NCBI GenBank assembly: GCA_028023455.1
Contig: JAQFVV010006275.1
Span: forward strand, 558,001 to 622,000
Source: Epiperipatus broadwayi
Lineage: Eukaryota; Onychophora; Udeonychophora; Euonychophora; Peripatidae
Length of the DNA stretch: 64,000 bases
Direction: 5' to 3'
In this document: in pieces, positions 1 through 12,060 of the stretch
How the letters are laid out: the number at the start of each line of letters is the position of its first letter
Numbering within the stretch: the first letter of the stretch is position 1
Notes under the pieces: generated by a model
Seen by the model: only the letters and a program-made list of their open reading frames with translations
Databases searched by the model: none
What the model was told of the DNA's origin: nothing
Made by a program: the position numbers and the translations under genes

Positions 1-167
1 CATGTTAATGTTAAAATAAAAATTTCAGCTTGTTTATAGTTATATCAATACATAAATAATATTGTTATAATTTCATTCACTGTATGTAATATTTAAAGAT
101 GTGAATGTATTGATAAATATATATATATATTAATAATTCTTTGTGTTGCAATGTATCTATATTTTAG

Positions 168-443
168 CCTGTATGTGTTAGCAGTGATAATTCTACTGTA
201 CCACTTCTTCAAAGTCCTTCAGATATTTATAAATTATTTGGCTCAACTTCAGTTCTTTCAAAATCAATTTTAAAATCACCAAGAAGCTACGAAGAATCCT
301 TAGATAAAACAACATGTCAAGAGTTTAAAAATTTGCCTATAGAACCATCATCAACTTTTATTCCACAACCAAATATATCTGCTAAACCATCATCAACTTT
401 TATTCCACAGCCAAATATATCTACTAATAGTGTGCCTCTGACT
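168..443 (+). CDS. URI1: URI-like prefoldin, internal exon (next to last)
   Basis: Exon of 276 bp (92 codons, phase 0 at both ends) between an acceptor ending TTTTAG at 167 and a donor GTAAGT at 444. Only this frame is open through the whole stretch. The product is low-complexity and Ser/Pro-rich. It contains SKSILKSPRS (about residues 31-40), which resembles the KSILKSRS block in the disordered C-terminal half of URI. URI is a prefoldin-like scaffold that binds RNA polymerase subunit RPB5 and works in the R2TP/prefoldin-like complex. Near the end of the exon a 14-residue unit (PSSTFIPQPNISAK) is repeated almost exactly. The N-terminal prefoldin domain must lie before base 1. The identification rests on short blocks plus the next exon and the cyclin E neighbour, so it is likely rather than certain. 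Confidence 0.68.
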
Positions 444-1209
444 GTAAGTATAGCTAAATAATTAATTTGTATACATGTGTGTGTGTGTGTGCATATGAGG
501 AACTTTTCATTCTGTTACAAGCCATTAAAGAACAGAAGCTTGAAATTAAGAACAATTAATGCATGTTCCCAATCACATCCAGTCTGATTCATCACAGTAA
601 TAAGACATTATCATTGTAGATTAAATTTAATCTTAACTTTTACATCCATCAACTTTAATCAAGAAATACCTCTTATTCATTCATTTAAAAAGGCCATACA
701 CAGACAGTGTATATGTACACATATATTGCCAATATAGTAAACATAATATTCAAATACAGTATAATTTAGCTAACTAAAAGCTGCATATCAGTATTTTTAT
801 AAAATTATTTAAAAAATGAAAATTTTGTATATGCATTTTAATGGTTTGCTTCATAGGTATAATCATGAAAATTAAGATTCCTATAAGTCATAACACATAC
901 AATATGTCTTTTGTACAAAATTAATTTTCCATATAATGTAATACTGTGCATATTTGACATATTCAGCATGAAATGCTATGCAACAGATCCTATACACAAG
1001 TAGGGATCTCTGATATATGATCTACTTTACAAGACTTTCTCAGTCAATCTCCAGGCATGCTCTCTGAAATATTAATTCTAGACATACATTCTGAAATAAA
1101 TATGATTCTGTTTAAAAACAAAGAAATTCAAGGAAGTGACATAATTTGATTTTTATGAGTTGTTAACACTTAATTTGCAAGATGTACTCCATGAAGATTT
1201 TTGTATTGC

Positions 1210-1800
1210 ACAATAATTCAAAACTATTTAATTAATCGATAAAAAAACATGAATTGTTGCATAGATTGGAATACAGATACTAATATTATTTATCTACTGA
1301 AACATTTTTTTTTCTTAAATATTAAATAAATAATTTTTTTAAAGCTGGCTTAGAGAAATGTAACTATTTGTAATCCTACAAGGAATTAAAAATACTGGAA
1401 TATAGATACTAATTATATTTACCTACTGCAAATGCTATTTTAAAATCAGTACTCTATTTAACATTTTTTTATTCAACAAGTATTCAAAAGGTTTATTTAA
1501 TTGATGAAAAGTATTAATTGATGCTTGGATAAACTAGCAGACTCCTGCTTTTCTCATAGGCCATTTTATATGTTCCAAAGCTATTAATTCAATTTTTCAA
1601 AAAAATGTCACCACACAAGAAAAATTTAATAATGAAAAAGTTTATAGACAGCATTGTATATTATCCAAACTTTTTATAATTTTAATTTAAAACATTTTTC
1701 CCTCTTATAAATACTAAACAATTAAGTTTTTTTAAAGCTGAGTAAAGAATCTTATCTATTTGTAAGCCTTTAATAATTAAATATACTGCCCGGAAATTTC
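1210..1800. repeat. Degenerate local direct repeats
   Basis: Several blocks recur in the same orientation. A GGAATAnAGATACTAAT block is at 1269 and 1397. A block with AACATTTTT, then TTTTTTTAAAGCTG, then CTATTTGTAA is at 1302-1400 and again at 1692-1788. A TTCAAAA..TTTAATT block is at 1217 and 1484. The copies are diverged, with uneven spacing, so this is a decayed tandem array or overlapping old insertions. No coding potential was seen. Confidence 0.5.
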
Positions 1801-2324
1801 TAGGCTTCTATATTTTTTAATTGCTAAGAACAGAGAACAGGAAATTGCAATTTTAAAGAAATTTCAAAAATTTGTATTTTATTTGATCAAAATTTATTTT
1901 ATATTGAAAAATTTATCCTAGATATAAGATGTTGCAATAATGAATTAAATAGATAAAACGTAAAATTTGTTTAAAATTAGATTTTGTTGCTGATTGTGAC
2001 ATTACAAAAAAACGTAAATGATAAATAATATTTATCTGTGTTTGTAATGGTGGCATTTTACTTGTATTGTATGTTGGAGTATTTTCATCACTTAGTTTTA
2101 ATTGGTAAATGTTTTTAGAAAAATTCAAACTTTATTTAAAATTAATATGGTACATTTAGCAGTTAATAGATAACGTTTTAAGTGATTTTATTCTATAGAG
2201 AATGAAAAGATGTTTATTGGTTTAAGAATCATTTATAGATACCATGGTGTATCCATAAACTAAAGAAAGTTTGCAATCAGTTTAATTTCAGATCAACATT
2301 CCAAAGCTATAGCACATTGCAAGG

Positions 2325-2825
2325 AATCTTAATCTCTACAAAACCTAAATTTAAAATGCTGAAAAACAAAAACTGCATCTATGAAATATCATGTGAATGT
2401 GATAGAATATATATTGAAGAAACTAGCTACCCCATAAAAAAATATTTAAAAGAGTACAAAATGATTGCAGAGAATAGAATGTATCTAAAATAACAGACTG
2501 TGTATCTACTAATGAATATGTATTCAATTAGGAAAAGATAAGAATATTAGAGATAAAGAAAAGAAGAAAATTTGCAAAAGCTGATTACATGACAATAGCC
2601 AATAATTTCATAAGTCAGTCTAATGTAATAATCCATAATATTTGGAAACCAGCCATTAACTTTTAGAAGAACCATAAGTACATAAAATTTCTACTAATAG
2701 ATGCATTTAACAGAATAATCAAATTGGTTAGTGTGTCATTTGAAATTTAGAATTTCTGAAGCTAAAAATCACCAATTTGATTGTCACTGATCAGCCAATA
2801 ACACCTAAAGAAGAGAGAGAGTAAT
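2325..2825 (+). mobile_element. Penelope-like element relic, GIY-YIG end
   Basis: The frame starting at 2371 reads NCIYEISCECDRIYIEETS, followed by a basic stretch. This matches the start of the GIY-YIG nuclease domain of Penelope-like retroelements (a C-x-Y-x-I-x-C core, then YIGET). The glycine of YIG is replaced by E here, and stops follow within about 40 codons. A more decayed copy on the same strand is at 62355-62730. The two share blocks at both ends, including TTTAACAGAATAATC near the 3' end, which defines the approximate limits. It is a dead fragment. Confidence 0.55.
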
Positions 2826-4880
2826 ATCACTTGAAATATTGTATTATATACTAACGTTTGTGTTAGTACTAACAAAAGTTTAATTTTTCTAAAAATAAAT
2901 TAGATGATAAAAGTAGACCAACATATAATTATAAATAAATAAATAAACATCAAATATTTTAAATACTATATTTAAAAAATTATTTCAATCCTACATGCAA
3001 TTACTGAACAAAATTTTATACAAAATGTCTATATAGCAATTATATTAAATTAGTTTTTTTTAAGTCTACTAACATAAAGTTCTTCTGTTGCTGTTTATAT
3101 ACATATTAAATGAACCAGAAAATAAAAACATAAATAAAAAAAATTATTGAAAGTTATGAATGTGTGCATTTAAAATTGCTGGGTAATTACACTTTAATGA
3201 AATTTAAGTAAGAATTGCATTGATTAATTTTAAATCTACTTGGTTACATAAAATTATTATGTACGCATATTTAAATAACTTTAAAACTAATCTAATAGAA
3301 TTTTATTATATATCTTGAAAGAAGACCTAAAAATTTAAGACTGAATAATAATTGAGTATAAGGAAAAATATATTGATTTTTTATTTATTTATATGTATAC
3401 TAGTTGTCTCTGTGGCTTCATTCACATTAGTAGAAAATTATTAAATTTCTTTAAATCAATTAAATACCATAAAGAAAAAATATAAAAAAAATAAAATTGG
3501 TGCTAAAACAAAGTTTATATAAAGGATAAAGAATTACCAGTAACTTACATACAACATTGCCATCTTTAATTTAAATATTCCTGAATTATTTGTTTTAGAG
3601 TTCTAGTATTTATCCTGTTTGTTAACTACAAATTCTTTAATCCCTATTGAAATATTTGAATTGTATTAAAGCACTTTTGGCTGGTGTTCATTTTTGTGAA
3701 TATATGCAGATGATTAATCTCTCAGACATGGTTTTTTTAAATTAATGAACTTTTATTAAGTGCTTTATAAATTACTTTGAAAAGTACTTGAAAGTTTGTT
3801 CGTTCATTTATTTGTTACTTAATAAGTCCACAAATATTGCCTTAATCTTCTTAGTACGCACAATTTTTTTTTTTTCACGGTGAAATAATGTATTAATAAT
3901 TTTCGAGAAAATATTACTTTTAAATGATGAAAAGTTTCCCAGAGATCATTGCTAATATAAAGTTTCAAATTCTGTATCCACAGCTTTCCTCACATTAGAA
4001 GTTTTCCAAACAATAAAGTATCATAAAGCAAAAATCCATAGCTTATGTAATTCTCCAAAAAAAAAAAAAAGAAAGAAAGAAAGAAAAATATGTAAGATTT
4101 ATTGAGATTGATGCAGTATTTGTTGAGTTATTAAATAGCAAACTTTCAAATATATATATATTACATAAATATATTGTATATGTCTATCACAACTGTCATA
4201 CATTCTGAATATTTGTTGGAGATACAGTATTATTATATATAAGTAATATTGTTATCAGAAGTCATCAAATTGATATAGACTTTTGATTGTACGAACAAAA
4301 AATCTTTTTGATATTTCAATTCATTGATAGCACATTCATTATTATTATAATGGAGTTTATCATTTCCATTGCTAGTCATTTATTTCCTTTTTCATTATCA
4401 ACTTTCCCAAGTATTATGTATTTTTATAATGGATTACAGCATTTCGTAACAGAACCAAAATAAGGTGATTTCAAACTAATCACTTATTTGTCAAATAGCG
4501 ATTCAGATCAAGTCTGATTGAGAATATAAGTGTATAGCACTTTAAAAAAAAAAACACTTTTATCATAAATTTAAAATTTCAGTTTAGTTATAAATAAGTT
4601 GGATATTCAAAAATTCTATTTTATTCCAATAATAGTATATATTCTAGTAGAATTTTTAGATTGTTACATAGAAACTCTTTTTCTTTCAATGATGAAAATG
4701 CTTGTCAATTTAACTAGTTTTCATTTTTAAGTTTGATTTTAGTTCTATATATTTTTTTTTTCTTTCTTTGTTTAAATTATCCCTATCTTCTAAAATTCAC
4801 TAAGAGAATTATTTCCAGTATTGATTTTTCACATTGCAGAATAAGAATATTATTAATCATATGAAGATATTTTAATATTT

Positions 4881-5058
4881 TAAAGTTGTAATTAATAATT
4901 TATTAAACGCACACTCATTACCTAAGTAATATATATTAAGGCTATAACCTTGAGACTATGCACCTAGATGTGACAGTAGGGACCTCTACAAATCTTAACA
5001 CTAGATTAAAGACTTTAAAAGTCAAGAGCGGCCACTCTTATCTTCGACCTACTTTTTA
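4881..5058 (+). repeat. Duplicated 178-bp block, copy 1
   Basis: This block recurs at 5219-5396 (period 338 bp) with roughly 85-90% identity by eye. The best-kept cores are GACAGTAGGGACCTCTA and CAAGAGCGGCCACTCTTATC. The second can fold as AAGAG/CTCTT around a CGGCCA loop. The block ends in CGACCTAC followed by TTTTT, and a TATATATTA box lies about 120 bp before that T-run. This layout could suit a small Pol III RNA gene with upstream promoter elements, but no known RNA was recognised. Direct terminal repeats of a small element are the alternative. Confidence 0.5.
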
Positions 5059-5218
5059 ATTATATAGGCGAATCTAAAGAATTTTTATTTGAGAGCATGA
5101 AGCTATTAGCTACTTCATTGATTAAGTCCACAATTTCTATATAAGCTAAAGTATGTGAAATCTTTCACTTTACAGCGAGTCAGTGTGCTCTTATAATTAG
5201 AAATCTTTTAAGACAATT

Positions 5219-5396
5219 TAAAGTGGTAATTAATAATTTGTTAAGCGCATACTCATTACATAATCAGTATATATTAAGGCTATAACCTTAAGACTATGTG
5301 CCTAGATGCGACAGTAGGGACCTCTATAAATCTTAACATAAGATTATCAGTTTTAAAAGACAAGAGCGGCCACTCTTATCTTTGACCTACTTTTTA
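5219..5396 (+). repeat. Duplicated 178-bp block, copy 2
   Basis: Second copy, separated from copy 1 by 160 bp of unrelated sequence. Differences from copy 1 cluster in the middle (the stretch after ATCTTAACA). The TATA-like box, the GACAGTAGGGACC core, the AAGAG-CTCTT stem and the closing GACCTACTTTTT are all retained. Unit length is unchanged, which argues against free drift by indels. Confidence 0.5.
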
Positions 5397-6129
5397 CTTA
5401 ATAATTTGTTCTTCCAGTAATTATAAAAATTTGCTTCACTTAATAATAAATTGGATTATAATTGTTAGTGTTTCACCCCAATAGTCTGACATGCTTAATA
5501 TTTTCAGCAATTTTCAAAATGTTAATCTTTTCAACAATGTGAAAACTTATTTTTCAGTTATTCTACATTTTAGAATTCTTAAAAATCTGTCTATGAAATT
5601 TCCTAATGTACTTTAGAATCTAATAATAAATTGTAATTCTTTTTTTTTATTCATAACTTACTGTAAGAATTTTTTCTGTGAAGAATATTTAAATCATTTA
5701 GTAATTTTTTGTATACTCTTCCTGTTGTCAGATTTTAAATTATTTTTTTCATCACTTTTTTAATTCAGTGTCTCTATAGTATTTGCTTTCCTTGTTTCTC
5801 TAAGTGTCTCCCTTTCTCTTCTAAGTATTTTGAAGTTACAGCTTGACTCATACAGCTTTTAATATATGATGAACCTTTACTACCATTTATCATATATTTG
5901 TATCTCTTTATTTCTTACTATTTTAAATTTCTTGTAGGAAGTGTGATAGACACCATCCATCATACTATTCTGTAATGAAATTGAAAATCATAATTCTGTA
6001 TTTATGATATAAACTAGTAGTTCTAAATCTGTTATTGATGAGGACTGGGCTAACCTGATAGATGATCCACAAAGACTTGATGTTATAAGCTTTAACAGTT
6101 AAAATAGAAAGAATAAATAAATGAATGAT

Positions 6130-7087
6130 TCATCATCATCATCATTATCAACCATTATCAATCCACTGCAGGATGAAGGTCTCTCCAAGTTTAATCCATT
6201 TTCTCCGATCTTTAGCTTCTCTTCTCCACATCACCCCTACACATTTTCTTATTTCATCCATACATCTTACATGTGGTCTCCTTCTGGGTCTTTTACAATC
6301 TCTTGGAATCCAGTTTAAAATTTCAATTGTCCATCTATTATCATCTCTTCTAGCAATATGTCCAGCCCAACTCCACTTCAATCTTTTAATTTTTTCAATG
6401 AGGTCAGTAACACCTGTTTGTTCTCTTACCCATACATTGCGTTTTCGATCTCTTCTTGTTACTCCCAACATACATCTCTCCATACTTCTTTGAGTGGTCT
6501 GAAGTCTCTGTATTGCTCTTCTATTAAGTGTCCAAGTCTCAGATCCATAAGTAAGAACTGGTAAAACACATTTGTTAAAAACCTTTCTTTTCAAACACAT
6601 AGGCATATTTCCTTTTAATATCAAGTTATTTCTACCAAAAGCACTCCAACCAAGTTTAATTCTATGATTAATTTCCTCTATTATGTTTCCATCTGTATTA
6701 ATAATCTGACCAAGGTATTTGTAACTCTTAACTTCTTCTAATTCATCATAATCAATCTTTATTTTCATATTTTGAGCAAATCGATTAAACATTACTTTAG
6801 TCTTTTTAACATTTATCTTTAGTCCTACTTTCCTACTTTCATCTGATAACTCCTGCAACATTTCCTGCAGCTCGGAAGCATTATTTGCAAAAACAACTAC
6901 ATCATCTGCGAAATCTAAATGACTTAAATAATCTCCATTTACTTTCACTCCTTTAGTTTCCCATTTTAATCCACAAAATACTTCTTGCAGCACTGCTGTA
7001 AAAAGTTTTGGAGATATGGAGTCACCTTGTCTTACACCTTTCTCAATGTTGACTTTCCCAGTATCATTATGTAATCTAATTGTTGCT
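6130..7087 (-). mobile_element. RTE-type LINE, 5'-truncated, RT C-terminal part
   Basis: An open frame of about 310 codons runs from 7087 down to about 6148. It starts inside the reverse transcriptase and carries GVRQGDSISPKLF (RT motif 4), then HLDFADDVVVFA (catalytic FADD box, motif 5), then SYKYLGQ. The C-terminal region carries TYGSETWTL, LKWSWAGHIARR and RDRRKWIKL, typical of RTE-clade LINEs. The last 20 bp in element orientation are a TGATGATGATGA run, as expected for RTE 3' ends. No internal stop was seen, so the insertion is relatively young, but without its 5' half it is immobile. It lies antisense in the URI intron. Confidence 0.85.
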
Positions 7088-7689
7088 GTAAAGGAAATGT
7101 ATGCAATATTTTAAATTTTGGATTTTAAATCACGATGCGTTCGCTCTCTTAGGATTCAGGGATTATAATCCCAGTAGTTTATAAAATTAAGATGAGCTTG
7201 AACATGTCTAATTTCCTTTAAAATAAACTTAATTTCACATTACTAAACGCTTAACGGGGTCTAATGAAAATAATGATAAAAAAGAAGTCCATCATTAAAA
7301 AGATTAAGGAAGACTGAGTTAAAGTACATTTTTTTTTATTTTAATCTAAAGATGTCGTAATTCTTCGATAGAAACATACAAGATGCGATTAATGTTTTGT
7401 GAGTTTTTTTTTAAATGTTAGATAAAAATAAAGTATTGTAATATTTATGTGATATACATTTATATACAGCAGCAATTCATAAGTATGCTCATTTCAATTC
7501 TAAGTGAAAAAAGAAATGCTCTAGAAATGAGTTTTTCAATCGCTATTTAAGTCAATCTGTTACCACAAATACATCCATACATAAAATATACTGGTCCACG
7601 TGTTTGTTTATTTGATATTTTGCAATATGTCATCATTAATGTCGTAAGAAAACTTTTTTTTTCTGACATACTTCAACACCATGTTTAAA

Positions 7690-9500
7690 TTGTAGCTTGC
7701 CAATGTTTTCTATTCTTTTCTATATCTTCCCAATGGATGCAGTCAATATTCCACTGCTTTAAAATGTCTTTGAGGTAATTCTTATAACAAAAATGTTGTC
7801 TATCTCTCCCATGAAAACCATACTGAAATCCACCACACCTTTTTAGAAAGTCTTATACTATTATAATTCCTTTTACATATCCAATCCAATGAAAGGGTGA
7901 TTTTACAATAGTGATCTTGACAGTATAAGATCTAGCAAAGTGAAGAATATATTGATAGGTTTCATTGATCTTACCATTGTATTTTTAAAATTTTGTGGAG
8001 CATCTTTAAATGAAAGTTTTTAATGTCTTTATATTACATTTATAGGGTCTTACTTTATAGAATACATAGGGGAAATAACACCTGAATATGCATCTAACCT
8101 AATAATAGTAATTTAATTGTGATGAAATACTATATCTTTTGACTTGTTAAAAACATAATCGTCTAAGATAAAAATTGCTGAGGATTTTTCTATTAATGAC
8201 TAATAAAAACCTTGAGGTTTTTAAATATTAATTATTAAATCAAAATCTTTATATATTACATTCATAATATTATGTTCATTCTGGAAATCATCTTGAATTA
8301 ATAAAACTAGCATAGTCATTAGCATATTGTAAATTCATCCAAGATGAAGTTCTTGTTTTTGCTTTTAATTGATTTAGATTAAAAATTCCACCATATCACA
8401 TCTTGATCCCTGTTTCATTAAGCCATCTGTAAACAGTTCCAAGGACCATTAAATATTAAAATTGAAAACGATGTTGGAATAAGTATACATCCTTGTTTAA
8501 TACCAGTTTTTCTTTTAAATATCCTTAGGTTTTCCATTTGTAGTATGTCAAAAAAATCAAGTCAGATATCACATGACTAGTAATAACACTTTGGAGTTAA
8601 ATGCCTTAATCAAATCATTAAAAGCAATCTATATATACATTATCCTGATTCCCAACTTTTCCTCCATTTGCTTGGCAATAAAAACTGTCTATGTCGCTTC
8701 TTGATGCTAATATTCATTTCATATCTGTAAACAACACTATTTAAAAAAATTCCTTGAAAATATCTTTGCTGTTGTGGATAATATTCCAACAATAATTTCT
8801 GAAATCTTGTCTATTCCCTAACATGGCACAACTTCATGGATCCATATATTCCTAAAAAATGTCAAGTATTTTTGAAGTTAACAATAACATTACCATATTT
8901 TAAAATTTGTCCAGGAATTTCATCAGAACCTGCAGTCTTTTCATTTTTAAGATTACAAAGAGCTGTTTTGTTTTCACTAATTGGATATCTTTGCCAGATG
9001 TACCATTAAAAGTCATCATCTAGTGACATTTGTGGATTTAATAGATTTGTGATGTCATTTCTCCAGTACATGAAAAAAAAGATATAAAGTGATCACTCTC
9101 CATGAATAACTGCATCTTTTTGCAATTTTAATCCATTAATCATTTTTAAGCATTGAACTTCTACTTTCAAATCTCGTGCTCACATAATATGAATTTCTCT
9201 TGTACTCTGATTCCTAACCATAATGTAATCTATTAAATGCTTATTGTTTTGAGTATTGATTCATCCATGTTCCTTCATAGAAGATTCTCCCTAAATAAAG
9301 TCATTGTCAAATTTAATCCACAAGTTGTGGAAAAAATCAATAACAGAATATTTGCATTTATGGCACTAATATAATTATTTCCAATAAAGTTTGATTAAAG
9401 TCTACTATTTGTAGCAACATATGCATTAAAGTTTTCAAGAAGAGTAATTTCATCTTTTAATGATATTACCATAGTAATGTTATCTGGCAAAGAATAAGCT
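7690..9500 (-). mobile_element. Decayed non-LTR retrotransposon (EN-RT)
   Basis: Interrupted minus-strand frames keep the order of a LINE ORF2. Near 9200-9400 an endonuclease tail survives (CGLNLTMTLFREN). At 8890-8960 the RT entry block reads NLKNEKTAGSDEIPGQI. At 8490-8430 it reads KTGIKQGCILIPTSFSILIF (motif 4). The C-terminal tail at 7880-7690 reads YKNYLKDILKQWNID..HWEDIEKNRKHWQ. Many stops and frameshifts make it dead. It is a different and older family from the RTE copy next to it. The same family may be represented at 26640-27310. Confidence 0.7.
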
Positions 9501-9859
9501 TTTTTTTTTTAATTCTCTGGTTCTAATAATGGAACAAATAAGCACTGGTATGCAAGATAAGTTTTAACATTAACTATCCATTAATACAAATAAGGAATTC
9601 CAAGAAGATACTAGATTGTACATTAAATACAACACTGTGCCTGTTAATATGTAGTTCATTTTACTCTTATTCTCATTTGAAAACCTTCCAGTATGTCATA
9701 GATAAGTTTTAAATAGTTATCCAGTCAGTATTTATCAGAGATAAATAAAAATAACAACTCTGGCTTGCTCAAGAATTTATTCACATGATCTATTAGTAGG
9801 CAATTATGATCTGCAAAAACTATAGTTGCAGATTATTAAAAATTATAAGTAGTAACAAC

Positions 9860-9975
9860 AGTAAGTATCATATGACTTTCTAATTCCAGCACTTTTTAAC
9901 TTACTCTCGAACCATCTACTGTAAACACAAGTAATCATTGGACACAAGATAATGTAATCCTATAATATTGTAACC
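9860..9975. repeat. Possible relic of the local foldback family
   Basis: Contains ATCTACTGTAAACACAAGTAATCATTGGACA, related by eye to the core of the foldback copies at 32116 and 45726, which carry GTAATCAATGGATG. No hairpin partner was found here. It is a weak call. Confidence 0.25.
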
Positions 9976-10566
9976 CCCAGATTGGTTTCTGGATTTTATT
10001 TTTGTTAGTAAGGACTTTGTATACAAAATGGAGCTAATACACTTATGTAACTAGTAGCCATATATTATGGAACTAATGCATTTATGAATCCACTTTCCTT
10101 TAATGAAGACTTATATCAAATGAATTTTACAGCCATGTTTTACTTTATATTGTTGAAGCTATCAGTCTGAAATTTAAGAGGCTAGCTTTCAATCTAAGCC
10201 ATATTTGCTTCCATATTTACGAGATTTGACACTAAGTCAGTTTCTGTATATTTTAGGATATAGAAACTGACCTGGCATCAGATCTATATATGTAACTATA
10301 CAAGTAAATTGACTTGAATTCAAAATCTTAAATCTTAGAAATTTTGTTTTGTGCAATTGATTTAGGTGGATTATATTATCTAATGTCTTATAGTAGATTA
10401 TTCTAGAATAGATGAAGATAACTGATCTTGGTAAAAATGATAAATAAAAGTATTAAATTTTGTTTTATTGGATAGCAATAAAGCAATGCCAAAGCTAAAT
10501 ATATTGGAATCTGACATTTTGCTAATATTCATTTCATAACTGTAAATTCACATTTGTTTTTTCTAG

Positions 10567-10695
10567 GTAGTTTCTGAAGCAGTAATTGAAAGGAATGTTA
10601 GTGATGTCAAGTCAAGTAATAATGCTTCTACTTCTTATTCAAAGAAATCTGTCTCCAAATTCAAAGCTTCTAGAAATGCAGCAGCTCGGAGATAA
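10567..10695 (+). CDS. URI1: URI-like prefoldin, terminal exon
   Basis: Last coding exon: 43 codons including TAA, entered in phase 0 after TTTTTTCTAG, which matches the phase of the exon ending at 443. The peptide carries VSEAVIERN near its start and ends KKSVSKFKASRNAAARR. Human URI1 has a matching VIEKE block upstream and ends with an SKFKAAR box a few residues before its stop, so both the content and the position agree. The 3' UTR is short, about 100-120 bp. The gene ends about 10 kb from the stop codon of cyclin E on the opposite strand. Confidence 0.75.
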   Translation, partial: VVSEAVIERNVSDVKSSNNASTSYSKKSVSKFKASRNAAARR

Positions 10696-10794
10696 CATTA
10701 TTTTCTGAATGTGATCTTTAAAAATCAAGTTTCTGTTAATTTTTTTTAATACTGCACTTTTAATCTATATACAGTTGTAAATATTTTGTTATAA

Positions 10795-10800
10795 AATAAA
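10795..10800 (+). terminator. poly-A signal of the URI-like gene
   Basis: AATAAA lies 100 bp after the TAA stop at 10693-10695, and a T-rich stretch follows at 10813-10823. It is the first canonical hexamer after the stop. Confidence 0.6.
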
Positions 10801-11300
10801 TGATTTATATCCTTTTTTTTTCCCTTAAGAGTTCATGAACATTAAAATCAAATCATAAAGTTGATTTGATTTTCACTGGCTTGTAATCCCTCGAAGAAAG
10901 AGGTGTATTGCTTCCCAAGTTTTCTTAAACATCTTTCATAAAAAATTTCAAAATCAAGTATTTAATTTAGCTGGTCCATTAAATAGAGCATACCTGTTGC
11001 TTTCAGAATATTGTTCTTTGACAATAGTCTCACACCGATATATTCTTTTTCTATCATTTTTTCAATTAAATTCTAGAGTTTATTTTTAAATTAAATCCTC
11101 ATGATAATAGAAAATTATACTAGCAAATAGTGGAATTGTTTCATATTTCATAAGTTAACAAAAAAATGCAATCTATCTTATTTTTAAACATCTAAAAAAA
11201 ATACCAATACAAAGTAGCCTTGAAAATATCAAAATAAACTTTTCTATTTTTTTAATTTACTAAGTAAAAATGTTTTAGCTTTTTGTTTCATGTTATTATA

Positions 11301-11872
11301 TACACAGGGATATCGAAAAATACTTGCAAAGTGATGCCTTTTAGTGTCTTTTTTTTGTTCACCACTTCGAAGTCCACAAAAAAAAAAAAAAAAATTGACA
11401 TTTTTTCATTCAAGATTTTTAAAAAATCACACAAAGCAAGATCGAGCGAATATGCTGATAGATAAGCTGGATCATACTAAATTTAATTAAAATGTGTTTG
11501 AGATAATACTGTTGGGGTGGAGTTTGCACTCTTTTCTTTGCACAAAATGGGATGTTTACATTTTACCACATTATGGTAAATGTTTTAGAATTTGCAGATA
11601 AAATGTCCGTTACAAACTAAATCCGAGAGAAAAATGCCATTTGTATCAAAAATCAGCATTAATTCTAACATTTTACTCATTATAAAAATTGACAAGTATG
11701 CGAAATGCACTTTAGAAAAAAATGTGCTATGTGAACTCATGATTTCACACGATGTCATTTGACAGATTGATGCAGAAGGGTCCCTGCAAAAAGTATGTAA
11801 TAGCTGAAGCATATACTACAACAGGCATGCAAACCAGAGAATAATTCCGGTTATTTTTGGGTCCCCCCTTAT
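11301..11872 (-). mobile_element. Mariner-family transposon, internally deleted
   Basis: The two ends form imperfect TIRs. The right end reads TTCCGGTTATTTTTGGGTCC then CCCCTTA. The left end at 11301 keeps AGGG, then AAAAATA at matching spacing. TA lies at both borders. On the minus strand, near 11470-11395, a broken frame reads DPAYLSAYSLDLALCDFLK, matching the PxYSPDLAPCDFF block around the last catalytic Asp of mariner transposases. At about 570 bp it is under half the size of a full mariner (about 1.3 kb), and the frame is interrupted. It is a dead deletion derivative. Confidence 0.65.
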
Positions 11873-11991
11873 ATTAAAATGTTTAATTTCTTTTAGCTTA
11901 ATTTTTTCAATATATATATGTTGATGCATACAGTTGAAAAGTGATTATTATTTTTCACTTACAATTGGCAAGAGTGATTATTTAGTCCAGA

Positions 11992-12060
11992 GGTGGAGAA
12001 CCTCTGGCTCATAGGCCAAATCTGGCCCCCAAAAACTCTCAATTTGGCCACCATATATTT
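11992..12060 (+). mobile_element. Single hAT-type transposon end
   Basis: CAGAGGTGGAGAACCTCTGG is followed by GGCCAAATCTGGCCCCCAAA and TTTGGCCAC. This follows the pattern of hAT/Charlie-like termini (CAGNGGTNNNCAACCT, then GGCCACATGCGGCCC). No opposite end was found within 1 kb. A related end in the other orientation is at 31830-31890. Probably truncated. Confidence 0.45.

Larger units (their letters stand above)
444..10566 (+). other. URI-like gene, last intron (10.1 kb)
   Basis: The intron runs from donor GTAAGT to acceptor TTCTAG and is phase 0. It is very AT-rich and contains a Penelope-like relic, a duplicated 178-bp block, an RTE LINE fragment and a decayed LINE, each listed separately. 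A (TG)n tract lies at 475-491 and an A/GAAA-rich tract near 4058-4085. In the stretches 500-1200, 2830-4880, 5400-6120 and 9560-9860 nothing was recognised. Confidence 0.6.

Noticed and set aside
6121-6564. Plus-strand frames of 65, 122 and 68 codons
   Set aside because: They lie antisense to the RTE reverse transcriptase frame at 6148-7087 and follow its codon pattern, so they are shadows.
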